A stretch of DNA of 64,000 nucleotides from Clostridia bacterium UC5.1-1C12 (GCA_001305055.1 BBZX01000009.1:70183-134182), one strand, 5' to 3'; counted from the stretch's first letter, positions 9,858 to 19,939 are shown. Numbers and translations: made by a program. Notes: generated from the sequence alone by a model not told the origin.

Positions 9858-10348
9858 GTCTGATATATTTTGCTAATACACAAATTATATTACAAGGATC
9901 ATTATAACTGTCTCCAGCTACACTGCTGAATAATGAATGTTTCTACACCCAACGCTTTTTAGATCATCATTTAATTCATTAGTATAAAAGTATATTTCCA
10001 AACATTATAATAGGAAAATTCATTTTTGCAGCAACTATCTATTGATTTATAAATGTTTCATCTCCATCATGATAAAAAATATGTAATAATAAATAATGAT
10101 TTTTATGCCAAAATCCATTTTCACATATTTCTCAATCTTCCTTCTTTTTCTCTGTCATACTTTAATGGAGTAAAAAAAGATTCCGTCAGGAAGAAGTGAA
10201 TTTTTCACATCAACGGTAAGTTACTTTCTTCTTCATTGGATAAAACAGCGAGGAAAGAATGGTCAGAAACTAATGGATTGCTGTTGGATCGATGAATATG
10301 GTATTTATTGGAGTCCGATATATACACTAGGAAATGATTAATTAAAAT
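9858..10348. other. Gene-free AT-rich stretch with an orphan coding fragment
   Basis: About 490 bases with no complete gene. At 10167-10339 one frame stays open and could encode about 57 residues ending KLMDCCWIDEYGIYWSP..LGND, but it has no start codon and is cut upstream by a stop near an A7 run. It is probably the tail of a lost gene. Confidence 0.5.
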
Positions 10349-10382
10349 AAAGCGATGGTCAATGAAAGCCATCGTTTTTCTT
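10349..10382. terminator. Terminator hairpin at the rnjA 3' side
   Basis: AGCGATGG (10351-10358) pairs with CCATCG (10369-10374), followed by T5 on the plus strand; it would end transcription from the left. Confidence 0.7.
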
Positions 10383-12227
10383 TTAAAAAAGCCAGCCTAT
10401 TTTTGCGGCTGACTTTTCTGTATGTTTAACTTTTTTAATTGGCTGATGCTGAGCCTTAGCAGTACGCATCTGGGCCATTTGCGCCATCGCTTCCTTTGAA
10501 TTCAGAATTACCGGAATAACAATTGGATTGCGGTGCGTCTTGTTATAGAGGAAGGGCTCTAAGGATGAGCGAATCGTATTTTTAATTTCCCCAAAGGTTG
10601 TTTTAGTTGCCATGCGTTCACGCAGTGCCGTATAGACAACGTTCTCTGCTTCTTTTAATAAGTCTGCGAATCCTTAATGAAGACAAAACCTCTTGATACA
10701 ATGACTGGACGGCACATGATCTTGTTCACTCTTGAATCAATGCAGACAATGACTGAAACCAATCCATTATCCGCCAAGATTTTACGATCCTTTAATACCG
10801 CTGTTGATACGCCTGAAATATCATTGCCGTCAACATAGATGTCATCGGCCTGAATACGGATGCTTGACTGATATACCTGCTCATTTCTAAGCAGCAATAC
10901 ATCACCATTGGCACAAGTAAAGATATTTTCTTTAGGAATTCCAGTTTCAATCGCTGTATCCATATGCTGTTTCAGCATTTTATATTCACCATGCACCGGC
11001 ATGAAGAATTTTGGTTTAATCAGCTGAAGCATCAGCTTCTGTTCCTCTTGTGAGGCATGCCCGGTCGTATGCAGGTTATTTAAGATTGAATTTGTCAGTA
11101 CATTTGCACCGGCTCTGAAGAGCTTATTAACAACCTGATTTACACTGGCACCATTACCGGGAATCGGACTTGATGAGAAGACAACTGTATCACCGGGAAT
11201 CAATTTAATATAGCGGTGAGTTCCTTGCGCAATGCGGCTCAAGGCAGCCAACGGCTCACCCTGACTGCCAGTACATACGATACATACCTTATCTGCCGGC
11301 ATCCGGTTTAATTGCTCAGGATTCAAAAACTGCTTTCTGAAATATTGATCGTACCGAGCTTGCGTCCGATGGTTACAATATTCTCCATAGAACGGCCGAA
11401 GATGCAGACCTTACGTCCGCAGGCTACAGCGGATTCAAGAATCTGCTGAACACGATGAACGTTGCTCGCAAATGTAGCAACAATCAAACGTCCTTGGGTT
11501 TTACGGGTAATTTCTAAAATTGCCTTTGAAACAACCTTTTCTGAAATAGAGAAGTCCTCAACGCCAGAGTTAGTTGAATCACTCATCAACAGAGTAACAT
11601 TACTTGCTCCCAGATAAGCCATTTTCTGATAATCGGCGTTGGTACCTACAGGTGTTAAGTCAAACTTAAAGTCACCGGTGGTTACAATACGTCCATTTGG
11701 CGTATTAATAACAACTCCCAATGAATCAGGAATTGAGTGAGTCGTATTAAAGAAACCGCAGCGGAAATGCTTAGTCACCACGGAGCTGTCCTCATTGATC
11801 TCACGAATCTTTACCTGCTTCAGCATTTTTCTTTCTTCAAGTTTACGGTTGATCAATGATACGGCAAAACGGCTCGCATAAATACAATCGATATCTACCG
11901 ATTTCAGCAAGAACGGAATACCGCCGATATGATCCTCATGTCCGTGTGTAATAATCAACGTTTTTTTCTTTTGCTTATTTCTGACTAAATAATTATAATC
12001 AGGGATTACATAATCTACACCCAGAAGATTTTCCTCAGGAAAACGAACACCCGCATCGATAATCACGATGTCATCCTCGTGTTCAATACAATACATATTT
12101 TTGCCGACTTCGCCCAAGCCACCTAGCGCATACACTAAGGTGTCATTTTTTTCGGGGCCAGTTTATTATATGGTGTTGATTGTTTTTCTGGTACTCTTCG
12201 AGGTGTCTTTGTTTGCTTCTTATCCAT
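10383..12227 (-). CDS. rnjA: Ribonuclease J (three frame breaks)
   Basis: A metallo-beta-lactamase/beta-CASP nuclease with endo- and 5'-exonuclease activity, central to mRNA decay and rRNA maturation. Motifs: HGHEDHIGG for the zinc site, GDFKFDLTPVG, SDSTNS, TGSQGEP, SSSPIPGN and HGEYKML. Three breaks are all single missing bases: A8 read as A7 near 12142, T6 read as T5 near 11324, GG read as G near 10672. Corrected, the protein has about 615 residues, against about 555 for Bacillus RNase J1; the surplus is a basic N-terminal arm of about 30 residues and a C-terminal tail of about 35. The start is ATG at 12225-12227 after GAAAGGAG. A terminator-like stem overlaps the last codons. Confidence 0.93.
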
Positions 12228-12315
12228 TATAGTTAAACTCCTTTCAAAACAAAAAGACACTCTTTGCTTTTATTATTATAACATAGATTCATGAAAATAA
12301 AAACTGAATTAACCA

Positions 12316-12350
12316 AAAAAAGACCGCTTAACTTTATAAGCAGTCTTAAA
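12316..12350 (-). terminator. Terminator after def
   Basis: On the minus strand AAGACTGCTTA pairs with TTAAGCGGTCTT, followed by T7. Confidence 0.8.
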
Positions 12351-12354
12351 TATT

Positions 12355-12912
12355 CTATTCGATTACTTCTGCGTCTTCAATTTCCTGCCAAGGATTTTCC
12401 TGATTAATCCGATCATAGAAGAGGATGCCTTCAAAATGATCCATTTCATGCTGAAGCACGATTGCCGCGTATCCGCTGGCTCTTAGTTCAATCTCCTGAT
12501 CCTGTAAAACATCATAGGCACGAACCTTGATGCGGGCATGACGAGGTACATAACCTTCATGAACTTCTTCAACTGAAAGACAGCCTTCACCGCCTTTTAA
12601 ATAAGAATCCTGTACGGAATGAGAAACAATTCTCGGATTCACAAGGCAGAAAACCTCATCCTCATCTTCTTCATAGGGAATGACGATACTTAAGATACGT
12701 TTATGCACCCCTACTTGAACAGCGGCAATGCCGACAGCAGGCCGCAATCCTTCCTTTTCACTGATTTCAGGGTCCTGGGACCGTTTTACATATTCAACAA
12801 GCGCCAGTGCCAGTTCACGATCTTCATCACTCAGCGGCAGCTGTACTTTTTCACTTTTTTGTCTGACAGAAGGATCAGTATCCTTCACAATGTCTTTTGC
12901 TTCTAATCTCAT
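12355..12912 (-). CDS. def: Peptide deformylase
   Basis: Removes the formyl group from the N-terminal methionine of new proteins. All three family motifs are present: GIAAVQVG (GxGLAAxQ), EGCLS with the metal-binding Cys, and QHEMDH with two metal-binding His and the catalytic Glu. About 185 residues. ATG 12912 is chosen because GCAGGG precedes it; an upstream in-frame ATG at 12933 lacks a site. It sits upstream of rnjA on the same strand, an order also seen in Bacilli, but a terminator separates them. Confidence 0.96.
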   Translation of the reverse strand: MRLEAKDIVKDTDPSVRQKSEKVQLPLSDEDRELALALVEYVKRSQDPEISEKEGLRPAVGIAAVQVGVHKRILSIVIPYEEDEDEVFCLVNPRIVSHSVQDSYLKGGEGCLSVEEVHEGYVPRHARIKVRAYDVLQDQEIELRASGYAAIVLQHEMDHFEGILFYDRINQENPWQEIEDAEVIE

Positions 12913-13099
12913 TTTATCCCTGCTTTCTTCCATATTATTTTACGTTATAATTAAAAATGACGCAAGTATTACCGCTTGTATAATCGGATTTATTCAGCCT
13001 GATTATGGTTTATATGCTTCTTATCCAATGATTTATGATGCTTTTTGCTTGGTTGCTTTATAAGCTTAAATTGTGTAAAATGGATACGGAGGCGATTAC

Positions 13100-14320
13100 G
13101 TGAATTTTATGAGAATGCGTCTTACATTTAAGATGCCTAAAAAATATGATCTTTTCATTCATATCAGTGTTATCGCCTTAATCGTAATAGGCACGCTGAT
13201 GATAACATCAACCAGTGTCGGTGAAACATATAATAATGATACAGTCGTTATCAAAACTTTTATTAAACAGTTGGGATTTGTGATCTTAAGCTATCTTGCC
13301 ATGGTATTTATGGCCAATAACTTTACAATGTCAAGAGCAAAGTGGTGGTCGCAGACGATCGGTGTTTTATTGCTTGGGATGCTGCTTGCTTGTTTGATGT
13401 TTGATCCCAGCGGCGGTTCACGGGCGTGGCTGCGTCTGTCATTGCCGATGATCGGTGAGGTTACGCTGCAGCCTTCGGAGTTTTTTAAAACCTTCATGAT
13501 CGTTTTAATGGCAGTGACCGTGGAAACTACACGGCGTAAGGAAAATTATTCTTGCTGGACAATTATTAAAGTACCGGTTATTTTTATGCTTTTAGGTGTA
13601 TTTTTTATCGGCTTGCAGAATGATGCCGGTTCAATCATGGTATTAACGGTAATCTGCGGCGTCTGTTTTTTGATACCGACGCACAAAAGTCTGCGCAAGC
13701 TTCAGCATATTCTGATGGTGCTGATCTTAATCGGCGGCATCGCATCCTTGTTTCTGCTGACCCCAGCAGGCTTAAAGGTTGTATCTAAACTGCCTTTTCT
13801 GCAGGAGCATCAGCTGAGCCGCTTTATTATTGCGGACAATCCATTCAGCGATCCTTTTGTGGATGGTTATCAGCTGATCAATTCACTCTATGCTTTTGCG
13901 ACAGGCAAATGGACAGGACTTGGTTTGGGGCAGTCAATTCAGAAGATGCTGTATCTGCCGGAAGCAAAAACAGATTATATTCTGGCTATAACCGTTGAAG
14001 AATTAGGTATCGGCGGTTTCCTGTATATTTTATTCTTTTATGTAATTATCATGTACCGTTTATTTTATTATGCATTTAAAGCTAAAAGTGAAGGTTATAA
14101 AATTTTGCTTGTTGGTACGGCAGTTTATATGTTTGTGCATTTCCTATTTAATGTCGGCGGTGTTACCGGTCTGCTGCCATTAACCGGTGTACCGCTGCTC
14201 TTTATTTCGTCAGGTTCAAGCAGTCTGCTTTCAATCTGCTGTGCGGTGGGCATTTCACAGGCCGTCATAGCAAAATGCGCAATGGCAATTAAGCTGCTGC
14301 GCATTCATGCTAACGGATAA
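13100..14320 (+). CDS. ftsW: FtsW/RodA/SpoVE-family peptidoglycan glycosyltransferase
   Basis: A SEDS-family membrane glycosyltransferase that polymerises lipid II, 406 residues with about ten membrane segments. Signature blocks: TLQPSEFFK, the conserved loop aspartate region KTDYILAITVEELG, and the C-terminal NVGGVTGLLPLTGVPLLFISSGSSS. The context def - this gene - rsmD - coaD resembles the ftsW neighbourhood of Bacilli, so division rather than elongation is the likely role. RodA or SpoVE cannot be excluded from sequence alone. The start GTG 13100 follows a GGAGG-like site (ACGGAGGCG). Confidence 0.85.
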   Translation: MNFMRMRLTFKMPKKYDLFIHISVIALIVIGTLMITSTSVGETYNNDTVVIKTFIKQLGFVILSYLAMVFMANNFTMSRAKWWSQTIGVLLLGMLLACLMFDPSGGSRAWLRLSLPMIGEVTLQPSEFFKTFMIVLMAVTVETTRRKENYSCWTIIKVPVIFMLLGVFFIGLQNDAGSIMVLTVICGVCFLIPTHKSLRKLQHILMVLILIGGIASLFLLTPAGLKVVSKLPFLQEHQLSRFIIADNPFSDPFVDGYQLINSLYAFATGKWTGLGLGQSIQKMLYLPEAKTDYILAITVEELGIGGFLYILFFYVIIMYRLFYYAFKAKSEGYKILLVGTAVYMFVHFLFNVGGVTGLLPLTGVPLLFISSGSSSLLSICCAVGISQAVIAKCAMAIKLLRIHANG

Positions 14321-14365
14321 GAAGGAAAGTGAGATAGTATAATCTATGCTGGGAGGGGAGTATTT

Positions 14366-14927
14366 ATGCGTGTAGTTGCAGGAACACTGCGTTCAAGAAA
14401 AATAGAGGCGGTGGAGGGAATGGATACCCGGCCAACGGCTGATAAAGTTAAAGAAGCTGTATTTTCACGGATTGGGCCATATTTTCAGGGCGGTGAAATG
14501 CTTGATGTATACAGCGGCAGCGGTAATATCGGCATTGAGGCAATTTCCCGCGGGATGGATCACGCTTGGCTGAATGATATGAGCTCGGCGGCAGTCAAAA
14601 CGATTAAGCGCAATGTTGTGAATTTAAAAATTGAAGAACAGGCGAAGATCAGTCAGCTGTCGGCAGAGGAGCTGCTGAAGGCATGCGCGCAAGCCGGCCG
14701 ACAGTTTGATCTGATCTATCTTGATCCGCCTTATGCTAAGCAGCAAAATGAAGCACTGATTAATCAGATATGTGCTTTGTCATTAATGAAGCCTGATGGT
14801 TTAATCGTTATTGAAAGCCGCAAAGAAGATGAATTTGCAGAACAGATCAGTGACATGCAGCTTGAAAAAATGGCATGTTACGGCATAAACTAAAATAAGC
14901 TATTATCGAAGGGAAACAGCAAAATGA
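14366..14927 (+). CDS. rsmD: 16S rRNA (guanine-966-N2)-methyltransferase (frame broken near the end)
   Basis: Methylates G966 of 16S rRNA during 30S assembly. Visible landmarks: MRVVAGTLRSRK start, TRPTADKVKEAVF, the AdoMet loop DVYSGSGNIGIEA and the catalytic DPPY in YLDPPYAK. An extra A near 14885 puts a false stop at 14893; with AA in place of AAA the tail becomes Y-G-I-T-K-I-S-Y-Y-R-R, the usual RsmD ending, and the stop TGA at 14925 overlaps coaD's ATG. About 186 residues. Confidence 0.93.
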
Positions 14928-15402
14928 ATCGAAAAGCAGTATATCCGGGAACATTTGATCCCATGACGCGCGGGCATTTGAATATTATTGAAAGAGCCAG
15001 CGCGATGTATGATGAAGTCATTGTACTGATTATGTATAATGGTGTTAAGAAATGTACGTTCACCGAGCATGAGCGCAAGGAAATGATTGAAAGAGAAACT
15101 ACGCATTTAAACAATGTAAAGGTTCATATCGGGCAGGGACTGACGGTTCATACAGCTTCGGCATTAGGTGCTGAGTGATGATTCGCGGTATTCGTGCAAC
15201 CAGCGATTATGAATATGAATTGCAGATTGCGACCGCGAATATGATGCTTGATCCTAAAGTAGAAACAGTCTTTTTAATGAGCCGACCGGAGTATTCTTTT
15301 GTATCCTCTACCACGGTTAAGGAGATTGCGATGTTTCATGGTGAGCTCAGCAATTTTGTTACCCCTTATGTCAGACAATGTCTGATGCAGAAATATCAAT
15401 AG
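14924..15402 (+). CDS. coaD: Phosphopantetheine adenylyltransferase (frame broken near 15176)
   Basis: Adds AMP to 4'-phosphopantetheine, the penultimate step of coenzyme A synthesis. Motifs: YPGTFDPMTRGHLNI with the T/HxGH nucleotide-binding signature, RGIRATSDYEYE, and the C-terminal VSSTTVKEIA. The frame breaks where GAG-GTG-ATG reads GAGTGATG (one G missing); correction gives 159 residues, the family's usual size. The start overlaps rsmD, so they are translationally coupled. Confidence 0.95.
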
Positions 15403-15410
15403 GAGAATCT

Positions 15411-16094
15411 ATGAATTACGATAAATTATTATTTGACGCTGATGCGACGCTTTATGATTTTAAGGCGGCTGAAAAGCAAGCTTTTATGCTGACTATGGAA
15501 AATCATGGCTTTGATTGTTCATTGCACAGCTATGAGCTTTATTCTAAAATTAATGATGATATGTGGAAACGGCTGGAACGCAAAGAGATAGGAAAGGCTG
15601 AATTGCGGGTTCAACGCTTTGCGTCATATGCTGCCGCAACTCACCAGCAGATGGATGCCGAACAGATCAGTATGGAATATACAAATAATCTGGCTGAAAT
15701 GGGCATCTTGTTTGATGATGCGATGGCTGTGATCCAAACGGTTTCTCAAAAGATTGAATGCTCGATTGCCAGCAACGGCATTGGGTATGTGCAGCGCCGG
15801 CGGTTTGCAAAATCAGGGATTGAACCTTATTTTAAACATTTGTTTATCTCAGAGGAGCTGCAGGCAGAAAAGCCGGACCCTAAGTTCTTTAAGCGCGTTG
15901 AAATGGTTTTGGAAATTCATGATCCAAAACGAATTTTATTTGTTGGTGATTCCTTGAGTGCAGATATTAAGGGCAGTGTGACGGCCGGTTGGACAACAGT
16001 CTGGTATAATCCTGATCATCAGGAGAATCTGAGTGGATATCAGCCGGACTATGAGATTGACAGACTTTCTCAAGTCATCGATTTATTAAATTAA
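15411..16094 (+). CDS. HAD-superfamily hydrolase, YjjG-like nucleotidase
   Basis: A 227-residue haloacid-dehalogenase-type phosphatase. Motif I is D-A-D-A-T-L at residues 7-12 (the first Asp is the nucleophile), motif II is S-N-G, and motif IV is V-G-D-S-L-S-A-D-I-K-G. The length, helical cap and sequence FDADATLYDF are typical of the YjjG/YfnB 5'-nucleotidase group that removes non-canonical pyrimidine nucleotides. Start ATG 15411 follows AGGAGA and lies nine bases after coaD, so it is in the same operon. Confidence 0.82.
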   Translation: MNYDKLLFDADATLYDFKAAEKQAFMLTMENHGFDCSLHSYELYSKINDDMWKRLERKEIGKAELRVQRFASYAAATHQQMDAEQISMEYTNNLAEMGILFDDAMAVIQTVSQKIECSIASNGIGYVQRRRFAKSGIEPYFKHLFISEELQAEKPDPKFFKRVEMVLEIHDPKRILFVGDSLSADIKGSVTAGWTTVWYNPDHQENLSGYQPDYEIDRLSQVIDLLN

Positions 16095-16097
16095 ACC

Positions 16098-16132
16098 AAG
16101 GGTTAACCGTTTCATCACTGTTAACCTTTTTA
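16098..16132 (+). terminator. Terminator of the ftsW-coaD-HAD operon
   Basis: AAGGGTTAAC pairs with GTTAACCTT, then T-run. Confidence 0.8.
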
Positions 16133-16137
16133 AATGA

Positions 16138-16166
16138 AATCCCTGCATTTTAGCGCAGGGATTGAT
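16138..16166 (-). terminator. Terminator of the HD-domain gene
   Basis: AATCCCTGC (16138-16146) and GCAGGGATT (16155-16163) form a perfect nine-base stem directly after the minus-strand stop codon. Confidence 0.7.
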
Positions 16167-16666
16167 TAATAATTTCTTAAAAACAGATTATCCAAATATT
16201 TTAATCCGGTCTTTGTCTTGAAATAACGTTCACGATGATCAACGATCGTCTCATAGGAATAGCTCTTTTCAAACATGTTAACAAGCAGATCCGCTTCGAC
16301 AAGAATTTGCAGGTCGATGTCATTGATGCGGTCATATGTGTGATGATGGGCGATTAAGTAGCAGACACGGTCAATGAAATCAGTTTCATAATCACGGTTT
16401 TTTAAGATTTTTTTAGCGATTGCCGGACCTTCGATTTCCTGGAAAGTACCGGCTGTACTATTATATTTGTTGATACTTTCTTTAACACCGATATCGTGAA
16501 GCACAGCCGCTGCTTCAATGATTTGCAGAGTTTCTGCATTGACGTTTTCGTTTTCCGCAATCGCCAGTGCAAAGCTGTATACTTTCATTGCGTGGTTGAT
16601 CCGCCGCTGACTTTCTCTTTCATAAAGTATCATATCTTCTATTAATAGTCCGATTTTATGCTTCAT
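16166..16666 (-). CDS. HD-domain phosphohydrolase
   Basis: A 166-residue soluble protein with the HD metal-binding set in order: N-H-A-M-K-V near residue 25, A-V-L-H-D-I-G near residue 55, A-H-H-H-T-Y near residue 110 and E-A-D-L-L-V-N near 127. HD proteins of this size hydrolyse nucleotides or phosphate esters, but the substrate cannot be read from the sequence. It stands alone between two terminators and a divergent gene. Start ATG 16666 follows AAGGAGG. Confidence 0.82.
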   Translation of the reverse strand: MKHKIGLLIEDMILYERESQRRINHAMKVYSFALAIAENENVNAETLQIIEAAAVLHDIGVKESINKYNSTAGTFQEIEGPAIAKKILKNRDYETDFIDRVCYLIAHHHTYDRINDIDLQILVEADLLVNMFEKSYSYETIVDHRERYFKTKTGLKYLDNLFLRNY

Positions 16667-16795
16667 GAAATATCCTCCTTTTTCATTACCTTAATTATAC
16701 CATCTTAAGGATGAAAAGACATCTTTTTGAATGGTCTTTTCAATGACAGTGAAGCGGCAGTCTGATATAATGGTAAAGAAAATGGAGGACTCATT

Positions 16796-17341
16796 ATGAG
16801 ATTATTAATAGCATCAGATATTCATGGCTGCGCCAAGACGTGTCAGCATTTGCTAGAGCGCTTTGAAGAATTACAGGCAGATCAGCTGCTTTTACTGGGA
16901 GATATACTTTATCATGGCCCGCGCAATGAACTGCCTGATGGTTATGATCCAAAATCAACCGCTCAGCTGCTGAATGCATATAAAGATAAAATCATCGCAG
17001 TGAGAGGAAATTGTGACGGCGAAGTCGATCAGATGGTGCTGGCTTTTCCTATAACCGCTGATTATAACGTGCTTTTAATGGACGGGTACCGCATCTTTGC
17101 CAGTCACGGACATGTTTATTCACCGGATCATATGCCGGCATTAAAAATGGGTGACTGCTTTCTGTTTGGCCATATTCATATTCCAACAATTAAAAAGGAT
17201 CATGGCATCATGCTTTTAAATCCGGGTTCAATTACGCTGCCTAAAGGCGGCTGTCCCGCTTCTTATGCGGTTTTGGAAAATGATGTCTTTACAATCTATA
17301 CAATGAGTGATGAAATTTTTGATCAAGTTACCCTTAAATAA
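16796..17341 (+). CDS. YfcE/MJ0936-type phosphodiesterase
   Basis: A 181-residue metallophosphoesterase. The two-metal site is complete: S-D-I-H-G at residues 8-12, L-G-D-I-L-Y-H-G-P, R-G-N-C-D, S-H-G-H and F-G-H-I-H, then N-P-G-S-I-T-L-P. Family members hydrolyse phosphodiesters in vitro, with an unclear physiological substrate. GGAGG precedes ATG 16796. It is followed closely by the S1-domain gene and pgi and may share their transcript, though a separate TATAAT box precedes the S1 gene. Confidence 0.88.
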   Translation: MRLLIASDIHGCAKTCQHLLERFEELQADQLLLLGDILYHGPRNELPDGYDPKSTAQLLNAYKDKIIAVRGNCDGEVDQMVLAFPITADYNVLLMDGYRIFASHGHVYSPDHMPALKMGDCFLFGHIHIPTIKKDHGIMLLNPGSITLPKGGCPASYAVLENDVFTIYTMSDEIFDQVTLK

Positions 17342-17393
17342 AGGTACAGAAGTTTGTTTTGTGATATAATTGTTTGGGAAATGAGGTGGATAG

Positions 17394-17758
17394 ATGCATT
17401 ATTTAGTTGGACAGGTTGTAGAAGGTGTAATCACCGGCATCCAGCCTATGGTGCTTTTGTTTATCTGGACTCAGATCATAAAGGTCTGATTCATATCTCA
17501 GAAATATCGAGGGGATATGTTAAGGACGTGACGAAATTTCTGACGGTGGGCGAAAAAGTCCGGGTCAAAGTCATTGATATTGATACGTCAACGAATCAGT
17601 GTAAATTGTCGCTGAAGGCAGTGAACCGCAATATGGCTCGTCAGAAGCAGAAAGTACACCGTGTACAAAAGGTGCCGAAAATGGTGATCGGCTTTCAGGT
17701 ATTAGCTGATCATTTGGATGAATGGATTGAAAATCAGATCAAGTGGGAGGAAAAATGA
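17394..17758 (+). CDS. S1 RNA-binding domain protein, YugI/CvfD-like (frame broken near 17445)
   Basis: A 121-residue RNA-binding protein made of one S1 domain (about residues 1-75; VEGVITGIQPYGAFVYLD after correction, GLIHISEIS, KVIDID, KLSLKAV) and a basic tail. The frame break is one missing T, as CCT-TAT is read CCTAT. Relatives (YugI/GSP13, CvfD) bind ribosomes or mRNA and act in stress or virulence control. Start ATG 17394 follows GAGGTGG. The stop TGA overlaps the pgi start, so the two genes are coupled. Confidence 0.85.
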
Positions 17759-19032
17759 TGATCAAGTTAGAAACTAAAAACGCATTTTTAAATGAGAATT
17801 TCGCAGATTATCAAGACAGCGTAACGCATTGTCATGAGCTGCTGATGACTAAAAAAGGCAAAGGGAATGATTATACCGGTTGGGTAGAATGGCCTTTTGA
17901 CTATGATAAAGAGGAATTTGCCCGTATTTTAGACGCGGCTGAGCGAATCCGCAATCACTGTGATGTATTCTTGGTATGCGGTATCGGCGGTTCATACTTA
18001 GGGGCCCGGGCGGTAATCGAAATGGTGAATGGGCTGTATGCTCAGAAAAAACCAGAAATTATCTTTATCGGTAATACCTTCTCATCAACGTATATCGCTC
18101 AGGTTCTAGATTATATTAAGGATAAGGAAGTATGTCTGAATGTTATTTCTAAGTCTGGCACTACAACTGAAACAGCGTTGGCATTCCGTTTGTTTAAACA
18201 GGCTTTAGAAGCTAAATATGGTGTTGAAGAAGCTGCTAAACGTATCTTTGCGACCACTGACCGCAACCGTGGTACATTGAAATCATTAGCTGATAAGGCT
18301 GGTTATGAAGAATTTGCGATTCCTGATGATATCGGCGGCCGTTTCTCTGTAATTACTGCTGTAGGTCTTTTACCGATTGCTGTTGCCGGCATCGATATCA
18401 ACGCACTGCTTGAAGGCTGCCGCAAGGCTTATAAGGATCTGGATACTGCTGATCTTGATAAGAACCCAGCTTACCATTATGCAGTAGCGCGCCGTATGCT
18501 GCAAAATCAAGGCAAGAATGCGGAAATGCTGGTTTCATATGAAACACAGATGAGTTTGGTTGCTGAATGGTGGAAACAGCTGTTTGGTGAATCAGAAGGT
18601 AAAAACGGCAAGGGAATCCTGCCTTGCTCAGTTAATTTCTCTACGGATCTGCATTCTATGGGACAATTCATTCAAGATGGCAACAAAGTATTATTTGAAA
18701 CGTTGATTAAGGTTGAAAAACCAACTTTGGATCTTACTTTCCCAGCGGATGAAGAAAATTTAGACGGCATGAATTATTTGGCCGGTAAATCTGTGGATTG
18801 GGTAAATAAGATGGCTTGTCAGGGAACTTTGGAGGCACATGTTGAAACTGGTCATGTTCCTAATATTGAAATCACAATTCCTGATATGAGTGTCGAAAGC
18901 TTTGGTTATTTGGCTTATTTCTTCTTCAGGGCAATTGCGATGACAACTTATCTGATTGATGAAAATCCATTTGATCAGCCAGGTGTAGAAGTATATAAAA
19001 AGAATATGTTCCGTCTGTTAGGCAAGAATTAA
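17755..19032 (+). CDS. pgi: Glucose-6-phosphate isomerase
   Basis: Interconverts glucose-6-phosphate and fructose-6-phosphate in glycolysis. About 425 residues, the short bacterial form. Landmarks: GIGGSYLGARA for phosphosugar binding, VISKSGTTTETA, the signature region GGRFSVITAVGLLP, and E-S-E-G-K-N-G-K-G followed by the C-terminal lysine region. ATG 17755 is preferred because GGGAGG precedes it and ATGA overlaps the S1-gene stop. No frame breaks. Confidence 0.97.
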   Translation: MMIKLETKNAFLNENFADYQDSVTHCHELLMTKKGKGNDYTGWVEWPFDYDKEEFARILDAAERIRNHCDVFLVCGIGGSYLGARAVIEMVNGLYAQKKPEIIFIGNTFSSTYIAQVLDYIKDKEVCLNVISKSGTTTETALAFRLFKQALEAKYGVEEAAKRIFATTDRNRGTLKSLADKAGYEEFAIPDDIGGRFSVITAVGLLPIAVAGIDINALLEGCRKAYKDLDTADLDKNPAYHYAVARRMLQNQGKNAEMLVSYETQMSLVAEWWKQLFGESEGKNGKGILPCSVNFSTDLHSMGQFIQDGNKVLFETLIKVEKPTLDLTFPADEENLDGMNYLAGKSVDWVNKMACQGTLEAHVETGHVPNIEITIPDMSVESFGYLAYFFFRAIAMTTYLIDENPFDQPGVEVYKKNMFRLLGKN

Positions 19033-19034
19033 GT

Positions 19035-19066
19035 TCTGAAAGCTGACGTTTGTCAGCTTTTTATTG
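19035..19066 (+). terminator. Terminator after pgi
   Basis: AAAGCTGAC and GTCAGCTTT with a four-base loop, then T-rich tail. Confidence 0.85.
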
Positions 19067-19139
19067 TAATTTATGTCACGTTTCATTTATTTTGTGATAA
19101 AATAGATTTGTTAATATATACAAGGAGAGATAGGGTAAT

Positions 19140-19871
19140 ATGAAATTTAAAGCATTAGGTGTATTAAGCATAGCAGCGTTGCTCTGCGCTTGTTCCTCTG
19201 GCAGTAAGTTTGAAAGTGTAGATATCGTATATCTAAATCCAAATCATGATAAAGTAATGTCAGAAGTATTGCAGTCAAAGCCAATTGCAAAGACTGAAGC
19301 ACAGAAGGTATTCAGTGATCCAAATACGACCATCGAGGTTTATTATGATGATCCGGTTAATGACGAGTACAAAATTCAGGTAGTTAATCTGTCTGATTAT
19401 TATTTCACTGGTCATGTGGATTTCCCTGAATGTGAGAAGAGTGTCAATGTAAAGGCATTGCCTCCAAAGAGCGGTGATTTCGCAACCATCGTTTGTCCGA
19501 CATTTGACGCGGATGCTGATTTTGAATATGATGGTGATCTGTATGAACGTACAGAAGAAGCTGCATTCAATGTTCCGATGGAAATCTATTACTTTGAAGA
19601 AGATGATACGGTTTATGATTATGTACTGGACAGTGACAGCATTGATGCGGAAATGATTCGTTCTTTAGCTGATTATCTGTATACTGAATCAGTATTGGCA
19701 AATCTTGAAGGAACATATAATATGTATGTATTTGCTAAATCTGACTATGATGCCAACAATTTTGGCGATGATGCAATCAAAGCGGTTATCTGGCTGGATC
19801 AGGTCAATGATATGGCTGAAATCTATGCTAATGACGGTTCATTAGTTGAAAGAATCAACTATCGCGGTTAA
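19140..19871 (+). CDS. Lipoprotein of unknown function
   Basis: A 243-residue exported lipoprotein. The signal peptide ends in L-L-C-A-C at about residue 19, which is the lipidation cysteine. The mature part is acidic, rich in Asp, Glu and Tyr, with no motif I recognise; beta-rich text such as YDDPVNDEYKIQVVNLSDYYFTGHV suggests an immunoglobulin-like or beta-sandwich body. It has its own upstream GATAAAAT box and is flanked by terminators, so it is monocistronic. No function is proposed. Confidence 0.75.
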   Translation: MKFKALGVLSIAALLCACSSGSKFESVDIVYLNPNHDKVMSEVLQSKPIAKTEAQKVFSDPNTTIEVYYDDPVNDEYKIQVVNLSDYYFTGHVDFPECEKSVNVKALPPKSGDFATIVCPTFDADADFEYDGDLYERTEEAAFNVPMEIYYFEEDDTVYDYVLDSDSIDAEMIRSLADYLYTESVLANLEGTYNMYVFAKSDYDANNFGDDAIKAVIWLDQVNDMAEIYANDGSLVERINYRG

Positions 19872-19879
19872 TCACATAT

Positions 19880-19912
19880 TAGGCCTGCAGCTGCAGGCTT
19901 TTTTATTTTGTA
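19880..19912 (+). terminator. Terminator after the lipoprotein gene
   Basis: GCCTGCA and TGCAGGC meet in a near-perfect stem followed by T6. Confidence 0.85.
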
Positions 19913-19939
19913 TGTAAGAAAATTTTGGGAGTTAGTCTA

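Noticed and set aside
13303..13700. Antisense open frames inside ftsW and many other long genes
   Set aside because: They are shadows of real genes, with no start sites or family motifs.
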